IMG/VR virus record: IMGVR_UViG_3300044640_001635
Coordinates: 1-29,569 of that record
Source of the DNA: a virus
DNA: 29,569 bases
Reading direction: 5' to 3' (one strand)
The notes under the pieces are model-generated. The model did no database searches and was not told the origin of the DNA. It saw nothing but the letters and a program-made list of their open reading frames with translations. Each line of letters begins with the position of its first letter. The first letter of the stretch is position 1. The translations under genes and the position numbers were made by a program. Below are positions 6,117-14,457 of this stretch, in pieces.

Positions 6117-6998
6117 TTATTCAGGATTGATAGTTACTTCGCCAGGCGCACTTGCTGGCGATTTGGAAAATTGTCTTGACCATGATGGGCTCAATCCGTT
6201 CATTTCCAAGATATCGTCACGGATGTTTTGCATTTTTTTCTCGATGTTTAGGACACGAGTGAAACTATTAGTGATAGCGGCAGTATAATACGCAAAAGGG
6301 TTCTGCGATTTTGACTCATCAAACTGGAGTCCGATTTGACTGAGTTGTAGCAAGGCTTGTCCTCGCATTTCTTCGTTGTAGGTGTATCCACGCCAATTAC
6401 TCCTTGTAGCATATCTTTCGCACAGCTTCATAAACATTGTGGCTAGTTTACGAGTCATGTTACCGTGATCTCTGCTGTAGCTGCCAGTGGTTAAGTCTCC
6501 GATCCAGTGGCTTTTGCCCACAATGTATGGAATCTTGTGATCTGTGATTCGATAGTGAAAAAACGGGGGGAAGTTGACTCTAACATGCACTGGATCAAGT
6601 ACTGGCTCGTCAACAAGATCATCTAACGGATCTTCAGAGGGCAGTTCTTCAAACCCCAGGATGTCTTCAATTTTTTTCTTTTTGATTTTTGATTTAGGAA
6701 CTTTTTTAGCTGCCATGGGAATATGCTCCCAGGTCATGATGCGGAACACCAAATCTGTGTTATTCAGTTTCTTTTCGTTTACTGCAACGCCTGTTTCTTT
6801 TGTGAGTCGAGCCGCACGATTTCTGCGAGCTTCTGCAACAGTCTTTTGATTGATTTTGCTAACAGACGATAAAATAATATCATACTGATGATCAGTAACT
6901 GGATCTAGATAGCTACAGTAGGTATTTTTGCTTGCGTGTATTTCTTTTAACAAATCTCGATTGTTGAGATAGTTAACTCTTGGTGGAGTGGTTGACAA
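6117..6998 (-). CDS. gp55: gp55, late-transcription sigma factor
   Basis: This is a sigma-like factor that directs RNA polymerase to late promoters. The conserved half is VNFPPFFHYRIT, then VGKSHWIGDL, then SRDHGNMTRKLATMFMKLCERY, NWRGYTYNEEMRGQALLQL and NPFAYYTAAITNSFTRVLN, which is the helical sigma region 2-like core of the gp55 family. I place the start at TTG 6998-6996 (293 aa): AGGAG (7010-7006) lies 7 nt upstream, and the ATG at 7034 lies between the -35 and -10 of the promoter and so is unlikely to be transcribed. An internal ATG at 6716-6714 has its own GGGAG 9 nt upstream and would give a 199-aa form close to T4 gp55 (185 aa). The N-terminal 94 residues before it are a separate basic/helical segment of unknown role. 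A lysine-rich stretch and an acidic linker follow that ATG. Confidence 0.9.
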   Translation of the reverse strand: MSTTPPRVNYLNNRDLLKEIHASKNTYCSYLDPVTDHQYDIILSSVSKINQKTVAEARRNRAARLTKETGVAVNEKKLNNTDLVFRIMTWEHIPMAAKKVPKSKIKKKKIEDILGFEELPSEDPLDDLVDEPVLDPVHVRVNFPPFFHYRITDHKIPYIVGKSHWIGDLTTGSYSRDHGNMTRKLATMFMKLCERYATRSNWRGYTYNEEMRGQALLQLSQIGLQFDESKSQNPFAYYTAAITNSFTRVLNIEKKMQNIRDDILEMNGLSPSWSRQFSKSPASAPGEVTINPE

Positions 6999-7016
6999 AG
7001 TGGATCTCCTATTCTT

Positions 7017-7050
7017 GTATTTATTATAGCACATTTTGTGTAGATGTCAA
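7017..7050 (-). promoter_or_regulatory. Strong sigma70-type promoter of gp55, overlapped by a late-promoter box
   Basis: On the minus strand TTGACA (7050-7045) and TATAAT (7028-7023) are both perfect, with a 16-nt spacer and an extended -10 TG (TGCTATAAT). The sequence ATAAATAC (7024-7017) overlaps the end of the -10 and matches the T4 late-promoter consensus. Either start point would fall a few bases before the AGGAG site at 7010-7006. So the gene can be read early by host RNA polymerase and possibly late by its own product. Confidence 0.85.
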
Positions 7051-7056
7051 CCTTTT

Positions 7057-7100
7057 TATAAACTACGCGGTTTAAAACGTAGGTAAATATCGTATTAGGA
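7057..7100 (+). promoter_or_regulatory. Candidate late promoter and ribosome site for the baseplate operon
   Basis: Two imperfect late-type boxes lie in the divergent gap: TATAAACT (7057-7064) and GGTAAATAT (7082-7090). The second would start transcription near 7095, just before TAGGA (7096-7100), which is 9 nt from the gp48 ATG at 7110. Neither box is a full match to TATAAATA, so the exact promoter is uncertain, but the rightward operon needs one here. Confidence 0.4.
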
Positions 7101-7109
7101 CAATATACC

Positions 7110-8378
7110 ATGGCAATACCAGACCCAGTAGGAACAGACGATCCAGAAGTTGCTGCCGAACTAGCGGCAGCAGAGAGATTGGCCGCCGAGATAGCAGGCC
7201 CGCGCAGTACCGACGAAGATGTTAGTAACACAGCTGGTTATCCCGAAAGCGTTTTTGATCCAACTTTTGGCGGCCTCTTGCTGTCTCCAGAAGAAGTCGA
7301 TGCTGAACTAGAAAGAGCCGCAGCCGAAGGTATTGAAAACTCCTTGCCCGAACCGCCTGATGATGAAACCAGCTACTATCCACGTGGCGCCAATGGCACA
7401 GCCTTTGATGATGATGGAAATCTAAACCCAGGGTTTAGAATCAACCCTGAAACTGGCGAAGCATATTTCGCTGGTGACGGATTTATTGATCCCGAAACAC
7501 TAGCCAGCGCCGAGGCCAGTCGTGGAGCGGCATTGACTCAAGCAGCCACCATACGAGCACGCAGCCAAGCCGCAATCGAATCTCAGCGCAAGCAAGCCAA
7601 CAACGGTGACTGGCGTGTTAAATTGAGATTGGCCGGAGCATCAAATTATCTGTACAATGATCCAGAGATCACTCAAGATGGCATTTTGTATCCACTCCAA
7701 GTCACAGATGGTGTTATATTTCCTTATACTCCTACCATTCAGACCACATACGGAGCAAACTACAGCAGTTATGATCTAACACACTCTAACTATCGAGGCC
7801 ACTTTTATCAAAACAGCTATGTTGACGATATCTCAATCTCGGCAATGTTCACAGCACAAGACACTAGTGAGGCAAACTATTTGCTGGCAGTGATTCACTT
7901 TTTCAAGAGTGTTACAAAAATGTTTTACGGACAGGATGCTCAGCGAGGACTACCGCCACCGCTTGTGTTCCTGCAAGGCCTTGGTGAATACCAGTTTAAT
8001 TTGCACCCATGCGTGGTAAAAGCCTTTAACTACAACTTGCCAGCAGATGTTGATTATATTCGTGCACGAAGTGTAAATCTTGATGGCACTAGTTTGCTTC
8101 AGCGCAGAGATCGACAAAGTTTACCGACTACGGGCGCAGGATCAGCTCTGGCATCGTTGATTAGATTGGCCAATGCTGGACTTAACGGATTGAAGCCAGG
8201 TGCTCTAAACTCACCTCCCGCACCAACTACGTTGGGAACAAACGCCCCAACCTATGTTCCTACAAAAATGGACATAACACTAACTCTAATGCCAATACAG
8301 ACTCGACAACAAGTTAGTCAACAGTTTAGTCTTAAAAACTTTGCCAATGGCAACTTGCTCAAGGGAGGATTCTGGTAA
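7110..8378 (+). CDS. gp48: gp48-like baseplate tail-tube cap/initiator protein
   Basis: The protein has 422 aa. The conserved part starts near residue 168 (NGDWRVKLRLAG) and runs through FPYTPTIQTTYGANYSSYD, NYRGHFYQNSYVDDISIS and FTAQDTSEANYLLAVIHFFK to VTKMFYGQDAQRG and YQFNLHPCVVKAFNYNLP. This is the gp48 pattern of T4-like phages: a protein that caps the baseplate hub and starts tail-tube polymerisation. The first 165 residues are Ala-, Asp-, Glu- and Pro-rich and look disordered, as an added N-terminal extension (T4 gp48 is 364 aa). A TAGGA site is 9 nt upstream. The stop codon overlaps the gp53 start by one base. gp54 is the main alternative, but the sequence and the position before gp53 favour gp48. 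Confidence 0.82.
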   Translation: MAIPDPVGTDDPEVAAELAAAERLAAEIAGPRSTDEDVSNTAGYPESVFDPTFGGLLLSPEEVDAELERAAAEGIENSLPEPPDDETSYYPRGANGTAFDDDGNLNPGFRINPETGEAYFAGDGFIDPETLASAEASRGAALTQAATIRARSQAAIESQRKQANNGDWRVKLRLAGASNYLYNDPEITQDGILYPLQVTDGVIFPYTPTIQTTYGANYSSYDLTHSNYRGHFYQNSYVDDISISAMFTAQDTSEANYLLAVIHFFKSVTKMFYGQDAQRGLPPPLVFLQGLGEYQFNLHPCVVKAFNYNLPADVDYIRARSVNLDGTSLLQRRDRQSLPTTGAGSALASLIRLANAGLNGLKPGALNSPPAPTTLGTNAPTYVPTKMDITLTLMPIQTRQQVSQQFSLKNFANGNLLKGGFW

Positions 8379-8677
8379 TGGCCAATTATACTGCAACTAG
8401 CCCATATTTTTTAACACCGTACACTCAGTTTTATTTGGACAGCATGGTCAATCGATCTTTCCCCAGAGAAAGTGATGACGTGTTTTTCAAACTCAATCAG
8501 ACATATCAGTACCGGCCTGATTTGCTGGCATTTGACTTGTATGCTGACGCTGGCTTGTGGTGGGTTTTTTATCAGCGAAACCCAAATACATTAACTGCAC
8601 CACCTTGGGATTTTGAAGCTGGCAAAACAATCTACCTGCCTAAGATTACCACGCTACGTTCAACTTTGGGATTTTAA
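8378..8677 (+). CDS. gp53: gp53 baseplate wedge protein
   Basis: This is a 99-aa wedge component that helps join baseplate wedges around the hub. The hallmark is YRPDLLAFDLYADAGLWWVF followed by QRNPNTL, PPWDFEAGKTIYLPK and a C-terminal tail. This is the LysM-like gp53 pattern (Y-RPD-x-LA-x-DLY-x-x-x-x-LWWVF-x-x-RNPN ... G-x-x-I-x-x-P). The protein is shorter than T4 gp53 (196 aa) because only this core is present. GGGAGG at 8363-8368, inside the end of gp48, lies 9 nt before the ATG. The start overlaps the gp48 stop (TAATG), so translation is likely coupled. Confidence 0.9.
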   Translation: MANYTATSPYFLTPYTQFYLDSMVNRSFPRESDDVFFKLNQTYQYRPDLLAFDLYADAGLWWVFYQRNPNTLTAPPWDFEAGKTIYLPKITTLRSTLGF

Positions 8678-8680
8678 ACA

Positions 8681-11680
8681 ATGGCTGCTTTACCTAGTAA
8701 TGTCACAGCACAAGCTGAACGTGCGTTAAGTCTGGCCCGCAAATTTGCAGTTTTTGGAGAACCCGGCTATGCACAAACTATAGCAGCCTTGGAAGCGGCA
8801 AGATCGGCAGTGGAAGCGGCGTCTAGTATAAGCCCATCATCGGCACAGTATTGGATAACACAATTAACCAATGTCATAGCCGAAACCAACGCTGCCGAGC
8901 TTCAGTCTGGCTCACGTGGTGGTGAAATTACCAGTGCAGGTCAAACGGTAATTGCTGCTCAGGCAGCAAGAGACAACGGAGCTTCCGCACAAGATCCTCC
9001 AGTGCCGGTGGTAACAGGCGGCGCAAACTCAGACGATGCAGCACCATCCAACTCTGCAAACTTCAGTAATGCTGACAGATTTGTACCTGACTCAGACATT
9101 GGTACCGATGGCCGAATCAGAACCACAACTGAAACACAGGCCACACCCCCGGGCACCAATTCATCAACATCGTTAACCTCAATTGGTGGTGCCAATCCTT
9201 CTGACGAAGAAAATGTAACCGACCTTGGCGAAATTGTGATTACAGCCGCACGAGAACCCGGTGCAGGCGCCGCAAGTGATGATGGCACAACCGCTGGCAT
9301 AATTGCGGCAGGTGCAACGGACCAGTCACAGCTTCAAGTGTCGGGCAGTAATGCAATAACAACTTTGGTTAATAAAACTGCTAGACCTATTGTGCCTCGT
9401 CCCAACGTGCTAGATAGATACAGCAGTTACACTTATTCAATCAGCATATACTTGATGAGTCCAGACGACTACTCTAGATTGTTGACCACAAAAAAACGAT
9501 TCATTCCGGGATACCAACTGTTAATGCAAAGTGGCGGCGCTCCAGGCAATGTAACACAAACTTCAGTTGACACAACCATTAATGGATTAACATTTGATTC
9601 TGGAAATACCAGCAAAGGACGCAATCAATTTTTTCCACTAGATTACTATCTAGATGATGTTGAAGTCAAAAGTGTAATTCACGGGAAAGGCACAAATGCC
9701 GCACACAATGTAGTTGAACTTAAATTTAAAATCACAGAACCAAACGGAATCACATTGCTGGACAATTTGTACAAGGCTGTGCAAAACTACGTTACCGTAG
9801 GCGGCGGCGCATCTAAAGCAACTGCGGCTGCAAACTATGCCGCCCAGAACTATCTAATGGTGATTCGCTATTACGGATATGATGAAAATGGCAATATAGC
9901 CAAACCACTTAGCTCAACTGGTAATAGATCAGACACAAATGCAATTTTGGAAAAATTTATTCCGTTTCAGTTCTCGGGCATAAAATTTAGAATATCTAAT
10001 AGACTTACTGAATACTCATGTGAAGCTGTGTGTCCGCAAAATGCAATTGCAACTAGTCAAGGACGAGGTGTCATTCCTTTCAACATTGAACTCACTGCAA
10101 CAACATTACAAAATTTGTTTTCAGGCAACGAAACATGGACCGCAACTAAAAATAGACAACAGACTGATCGAACACAACAAAGTCCAGTCACTGCGCCATC
10201 TAATGCAGCCGCGGCCCCAGATGTGAGTTTGGCCACTGGACTGGCACAGGCCTTGAACAAGTACCAGGCAGAGCTGGTCAAGCAAGGAACATACGAAGTT
10301 GCTGATGTGTATAAAATTATTATCAGTCATCCCGAGTTGGCAAATGCCAGCATAGTTCCGCCAACCATTACAGATTTAAAAACCAAGCCCATGACACAGG
10401 CTACTACAGCAGCTCAAGCAATTGATACCAATGCTCAAACAGTCAATACTCGAGCCAAAACAGTCAGCGCAACAGCTGGTATGAGTTTGACTCAGTTTAT
10501 TGATCTAGCAGTGCGTAGCAGTGACTATGTTTACAAACAACAGAATAAAATTATTGATCAAAACGGCAAAGAAATACCTCAAGGTGCAGGCGCAAAGGCA
10601 TTTGCCTGGTATCGAATTGGCACACAGGCTAAACCATTAAAACAAGACAACAAACGAAACGACACTGCATATGAGATAACTTATGAAATTGCTCCTTATG
10701 GCATCAATGACATCAAGAGTGATTATTTTCCCAAGGGTGTGTTCCGTGGTGCTCAAAAAAGATATGCCTATTGGTTCACAGGAGAGAATACATCTGTATT
10801 GAATTTTGAGCAAGATTTTAATTACCTGTATTACATCACCATCAACAGTCGCACAAGAGCCACCGTCAGCAGTCGAGGCACAGCGGACTATCGAGAAATT
10901 GAAAAGAGACTGTTTTCGCCCAACAGCCCACAGACAAACCAAGGCCTTGAGGGTGATGCAAACGAACCAGGCGCAAACGCCGCTGATTATTTGTACAGCC
11001 CGGGAGATCAAAGTCGTGTAAAGTTAACCATTCTTGGGGATCCTGCTTGGATTGAGCAAGGAGAAGTATGGTCAGGGGTGCGTAGCACCGGGAACTCTAG
11101 TAACGAATCAACTGATGTATACTTTGATGCGTTCCTGTCAGATGATACCATTAATTTTGATTCACGTGAAGCTTTATTTGAAGTATCGTTTAACAAGCCG
11201 GCTGATTATAATTTATCAACAGGAGTTATTGATCTTAAGGGCACCGGCGGAGCAGCCACACAAACATACATCTACAAAGCTGTTACTGTGGTCAGTAACT
11301 TCAGGAAAGGAAGTTTTACACAGGATCTTGAAGGAGTAATGTTGGTGTTCCCAGATTCAGTAACAACAACTAAAAAACTTGTTGAACAAAACGGGGCAAC
11401 AAATCAAGGTGCATCCTCTACGGACTCTAGAAATCAACCCGATGAGTCTGCAGCCGAGACAGCTAGACTTGCTCGCCTAGCTGGCGCCGCTGGATCATTA
11501 ACGCCTAGTCCTGAAGTGGTATATACTGATCCAATGGGCAGTGACGATGGATCAGCAATAATGAATGCCGTGGAAGAAAGACAACGATTGTCACCCCCAC
11601 CAACTCCAGTTGGCGCAACACTACCCACTGATGTTGGCGTATACACTGATGCATCAGATGGAATTGTAAGAGACGAATAA
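8681..11680 (+). CDS. Large hub-like virion structural protein (999 aa)
   Basis: I do not recognise a T4 number for this protein. Its place between gp53 and gp5 makes it a baseplate component, perhaps a functional counterpart of hub protein gp27. It has two compact cores between low-complexity linkers. Core 1 (about 240-482) has YSISIYLMSPDDYSRLL, FFPLDYYLDDVEVKS and NVVELKFKITEPNGITLLDN. Core 2 (about 600-915) has MSLTQFIDLAVRSSDYVY, YEITYEIAPYGIND, VLNFEQDFNYLYYITIN and ILGDPAWIEQGE, ending in FRKGSFTQDLEGVMLVFP. Phrases such as GDPAWIxQGE and GSFTQDLEGV are familiar from hub-type proteins of marine T4-like phages. Residues 1-235, 483-600 and 920-999 are Ala/Ser/Thr/Gln-rich and probably flexible. 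Residues 182-191 (GEIVITAARE) resemble a TonB box. The gene starts 3 nt after gp53. Confidence 0.7.
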   Translation: MAALPSNVTAQAERALSLARKFAVFGEPGYAQTIAALEAARSAVEAASSISPSSAQYWITQLTNVIAETNAAELQSGSRGGEITSAGQTVIAAQAARDNGASAQDPPVPVVTGGANSDDAAPSNSANFSNADRFVPDSDIGTDGRIRTTTETQATPPGTNSSTSLTSIGGANPSDEENVTDLGEIVITAAREPGAGAASDDGTTAGIIAAGATDQSQLQVSGSNAITTLVNKTARPIVPRPNVLDRYSSYTYSISIYLMSPDDYSRLLTTKKRFIPGYQLLMQSGGAPGNVTQTSVDTTINGLTFDSGNTSKGRNQFFPLDYYLDDVEVKSVIHGKGTNAAHNVVELKFKITEPNGITLLDNLYKAVQNYVTVGGGASKATAAANYAAQNYLMVIRYYGYDENGNIAKPLSSTGNRSDTNAILEKFIPFQFSGIKFRISNRLTEYSCEAVCPQNAIATSQGRGVIPFNIELTATTLQNLFSGNETWTATKNRQQTDRTQQSPVTAPSNAAAAPDVSLATGLAQALNKYQAELVKQGTYEVADVYKIIISHPELANASIVPPTITDLKTKPMTQATTAAQAIDTNAQTVNTRAKTVSATAGMSLTQFIDLAVRSSDYVYKQQNKIIDQNGKEIPQGAGAKAFAWYRIGTQAKPLKQDNKRNDTAYEITYEIAPYGINDIKSDYFPKGVFRGAQKRYAYWFTGENTSVLNFEQDFNYLYYITINSRTRATVSSRGTADYREIEKRLFSPNSPQTNQGLEGDANEPGANAADYLYSPGDQSRVKLTILGDPAWIEQGEVWSGVRSTGNSSNESTDVYFDAFLSDDTINFDSREALFEVSFNKPADYNLSTGVIDLKGTGGAATQTYIYKAVTVVSNFRKGSFTQDLEGVMLVFPDSVTTTKKLVEQNGATNQGASSTDSRNQPDESAAETARLARLAGAAGSLTPSPEVVYTDPMGSDDGSAIMNAVEERQRLSPPPTPVGATLPTDVGVYTDASDGIVRDE

Positions 11681-11695
11681 TAGGAAACCCGCAGA

Positions 11696-14440
11696 ATGTC
11701 AAGTAATATACAACGAAGTCGAGGCCGAGGTGCAGCTTATAAATTTGATCGCGGTGGTATGCCAACGGAGATGGGTCCTTTTATTGGCGAAGTCAAAAAC
11801 AACGTTGATCCGGCCAAGGGTGGTCGATTGCAGGTATACATTAAACAATTTGCTGGTAATAACCCTGACGATAAATCGCTGTGGCGCACAGTGTCGTATA
11901 TTCCTCCGTTTTACGGAGTTACCCCAGGTAACAATTCATCTACCACAGTTGGCCCAGGCAACTACAAGGGCAATCAACAAAGTTATGGCATGTGGTTTAC
12001 CCCGCCTGACATTGGGGTTAATGTTATTTGCTTCTTTGTAGCTGGCGATCCAAACCAGGGATATTATCTAGGATGTGTGCCAGATGATGGTGCAAACCAC
12101 ATGATACCAGCTATTGGTGCCAGCAAAAAGTACGTGTTGCAAAATGCAGAACAAAAAAAATTAGCAAGCGGCGCCAATGCAACTCAATTACCAGTTGTTG
12201 AGGCAAACTTTTATAGCAAAGATGTAGATGCTGACCCAAGATTTTTCTTGCAACCCAAACCGGTGCACAGTTATGTGTTTGCTATTCTGGCCAACCAGGG
12301 ACTGTTGGGGGACAACATTCGTGGGCCAATTACAAGCAACAGTCAAAGAGAAAGTCCTAGTTCAGTATTTGGCATCAGCACACCCGGCCGGGCCATTTAT
12401 CAAGGCGGCCTAACCGAAGCAACAATCAAACAAAAGCTAGATGCTGGCCAAATTAAAAAAACTGATATTCAAATTGAGGGGCGGCGCGGCGGGCACAGCA
12501 TTGTACTAGATGACGGTGACCTTAAAGGTGTTGATAATCTGGTTCGCATACGAACCAGTAAAGGACATCAAATAACCATGAGCGATGATGGTGATTGTTT
12601 GTACATCATTCATGCCAACGGCCAAAGCTGGATTGAGATGGGTTCCGAGGGAACCATTGATATGTATGCATCAAATTCAGTCAACGTCAGAACTGAAGGC
12701 GTTCTCAACTTACACGCAGACAAAGACGTCAACATCAATGCCAATGGCAAATTAAACCTGCGCGGGAAAACAGTATCAATAGAGAGTAAAGGTGCAATGT
12801 CTTTAAACAGCAGTAAAACATTGACCATGGTTGGCAAGATGTCAGTTGGTATATCAAGCACCGGAAGTGTTGCTGTAAAAAGCACGATTGGAAGTTGGGC
12901 ATCAACCGGATTTTTAAACCTCAAAGGTGCTGTGGTAAACATCAATGGGCCTGTGCCTGGTACCCCGGTACTGGACCCAACACCAATACAACTTTACAAA
13001 CTAGACGATACAGCGTTTTCTGCAGCCAAGGGTTGGACAGTAAAACCTGGAGAGCTTGAGAGTATTGTAAATCGTGCCCCCACACATGAACCATACCCGT
13101 ATCACAACCTTGGGGTGCCAATCACAGTGGATTACAGCGACACAGGTGCTGGCTCCAGCGATAATGTTGAGGCAGCACCGCAAACAGAAGAAGTTAACTC
13201 TGCATTGGAAACCACTGTTGACTTGCCAGTAGTTGATGCAATTGACAATCAAACTTTGTTGTCGACTACCCCGGCAACAGACGCCATTGGAAACTTGTCC
13301 ACCAATGAAGTGACTAGTCTAATGGCACAAGCAAAAACTGCTGTGGGGCAAGCCGCAGATGCTGTGAGCATTGACAAAGGAATTGGCGAATTTGGATTCA
13401 AGCCAGAACAGTTGGAATCAGCTGGATTACTCAAACCTGGTACAGTAACACAGTTAAAATCTATAACATCTGGTATACCAAGCGCAGCCGACATTGCTCA
13501 AGCAGCCAAAATTAATCTTACTCCTGAGCAAGTGGCAGTCGGAAACAAAGTCTTAAAAACTTTGGCATCACCAACTGTGTGGACTGGGCAAAATGGTGTT
13601 ACTAATCTAACAGGGCTGTTGAAAAATAATAACTTGCAATCTGATGTGCAACAAGGATTAATGTCTACTGCATTAACTGGACTGAAAGCCACAGGGCTAG
13701 TGTCTGGATCAGAAACAGCACAAAAACTGGGATCGCTTGTGCAGTCTGCTACCAAGTTTGGGGTTGGCGGAACAACACAATGGGTCAACGGAGTTGCAAA
13801 TAATAAACTAGTACAGGATGTTTCAAGCACAATCAAGAGTGCACAGTACGCAGTGAACTTTGTTAGTTCTCAGGCAACTAATGCTACCAAGTTGTTGGGT
13901 ACTCTGGGAACATCAACTGGCGCATCTGGTGCATTGTCAGTAGTATCAAGTGCAACAGGGCAAGCTAATCAGGTGTTATCAAGTGTAACAGGTGAAGTAA
14001 ATCAGGTGTTATCAAGTGTAAGCAACCAAGCAAATCAAGTAATTGGACAAGTCACTGGGCAACTGTCGGGCGCAGTAACTGAGGTGACTAGCCAGGTTAC
14101 AGCAGCCCTAGGCGATATTGTTGGACCGTTACGAGGACTTGGCGGACTTGGAGACCAATTTAGCAGTTTAAGCGGTTTGTCGGGAATAACTGGACTACTA
14201 GGTGGTAGCGGACTTGGCGGGTTATTATCAGGCGGGCTTGGAAATGTCTTGGGTAGTCTAGGACTAAGCAGTCTAGGTAATCTTGGTGGCCTTGGCGCAA
14301 TTGGCGGGCTGTTTGGCGGCGGTGGCGGTGCAGTTCCGGCTAGATACGCAGCTAACACAGTGAATAGAAAAGCTGTTGACAATGCAATCAATGCAGCTCT
14401 TGGAGATTCAAAGATCCCTCCAATAACGTACTCCACATAA
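11696..14440 (+). CDS. gp5: gp5-like baseplate hub/needle protein without lysozyme domain (914 aa)
   Basis: This is the central spike of the baseplate. Residues about 24-140 form the gp5 OB-fold (MGPFIGEVKNNVDPAKGGRL, SLWRTVSYIPPFYG, GMWFTPPDIGVNVICFFVAGD). Residues about 255-422 hold the beta-helix needle, with repeating V-x-V/L-x-L elements (NSVNVRTEGVLNLHADKDVN and similar). No glycosidase domain lies between them, unlike T4 gp5, where a lysozyme follows the OB-fold. The second half is an extra C-terminal region of about 490 residues: Ala/Thr/Gln-rich helices, six 11-residue repeats (746-811), a Gly/Leu-rich stretch (about 812-885) and an ordered tail. AGGAAA at 11682-11687 precedes the ATG. 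The core assignment is secure; the role of the tail is unknown. Confidence 0.9.
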   Translation: MSSNIQRSRGRGAAYKFDRGGMPTEMGPFIGEVKNNVDPAKGGRLQVYIKQFAGNNPDDKSLWRTVSYIPPFYGVTPGNNSSTTVGPGNYKGNQQSYGMWFTPPDIGVNVICFFVAGDPNQGYYLGCVPDDGANHMIPAIGASKKYVLQNAEQKKLASGANATQLPVVEANFYSKDVDADPRFFLQPKPVHSYVFAILANQGLLGDNIRGPITSNSQRESPSSVFGISTPGRAIYQGGLTEATIKQKLDAGQIKKTDIQIEGRRGGHSIVLDDGDLKGVDNLVRIRTSKGHQITMSDDGDCLYIIHANGQSWIEMGSEGTIDMYASNSVNVRTEGVLNLHADKDVNINANGKLNLRGKTVSIESKGAMSLNSSKTLTMVGKMSVGISSTGSVAVKSTIGSWASTGFLNLKGAVVNINGPVPGTPVLDPTPIQLYKLDDTAFSAAKGWTVKPGELESIVNRAPTHEPYPYHNLGVPITVDYSDTGAGSSDNVEAAPQTEEVNSALETTVDLPVVDAIDNQTLLSTTPATDAIGNLSTNEVTSLMAQAKTAVGQAADAVSIDKGIGEFGFKPEQLESAGLLKPGTVTQLKSITSGIPSAADIAQAAKINLTPEQVAVGNKVLKTLASPTVWTGQNGVTNLTGLLKNNNLQSDVQQGLMSTALTGLKATGLVSGSETAQKLGSLVQSATKFGVGGTTQWVNGVANNKLVQDVSSTIKSAQYAVNFVSSQATNATKLLGTLGTSTGASGALSVVSSATGQANQVLSSVTGEVNQVLSSVSNQANQVIGQVTGQLSGAVTEVTSQVTAALGDIVGPLRGLGGLGDQFSSLSGLSGITGLLGGSGLGGLLSGGLGNVLGSLGLSSLGNLGGLGAIGGLFGGGGGAVPARYAANTVNRKAVDNAINAALGDSKIPPITYST
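13931..14128 (+). repeat. 33-nt (11-residue) repeats in gp5 C-terminal region
   Basis: Six consecutive 11-residue units can be aligned (residues 746-811). Examples are ANQVLSSVTGE, VNQVLSSVSNQ and ANQVIGQVTGQ, with hydrophobic residues at positions 1, 4, 5 and 8. At DNA level a 22-bp stretch (13967-13988) recurs exactly at 14000-14021, a 33-nt period. This is hendecad spacing, typical of a right-handed coiled coil or amphipathic helix bundle. Confidence 0.7.
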
Positions 14441-14445
14441 TACAC

Positions 14446-14456
14446 AATAAATACAC
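14446..14456 (+). promoter_or_regulatory. T4-type late promoter box before gp25
   Basis: AATAAATACAC lies between gp5 and gp25, with ATAAATA at 14447-14453. It matches the T4 late consensus TATAAATA except for the first base. The gp25 ATG at 14458 follows only 4 nt later, so a transcript from this box would begin at or just inside the start codon. Confidence 0.6.
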
Positions 14457-14457
14457 T

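Noticed and set aside
6574-6849. 91-aa plus-strand ORF opposite gp55
   Set aside because: Ser/Phe-rich composition mirrors the acidic and lysine-rich linker of gp55 on the other strand; there is no ribosome site.
6999-7034. ATG at 7034 as the gp55 start
   Set aside because: It lies between the -35 and -10 elements of a consensus promoter and has no ribosome site, while TTG 6998 has AGGAG at proper spacing.
10637-11011. 124-aa minus-strand ORF within the 999-aa gene
   Set aside because: Antisense to a conserved structural core, with no promoter or ribosome site.
13967-14021. CRISPR-like repeat array
   Set aside because: The exact 22-bp repeat with 33-nt period is in frame inside gp5 and encodes a protein hendecad; there are no spacers of the right kind.
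11696-14440. Lysozyme domain in gp5
   Set aside because: The stretch between the OB-fold and the beta-helix shows no glycosidase motif and is too short for the T4 lysozyme domain.
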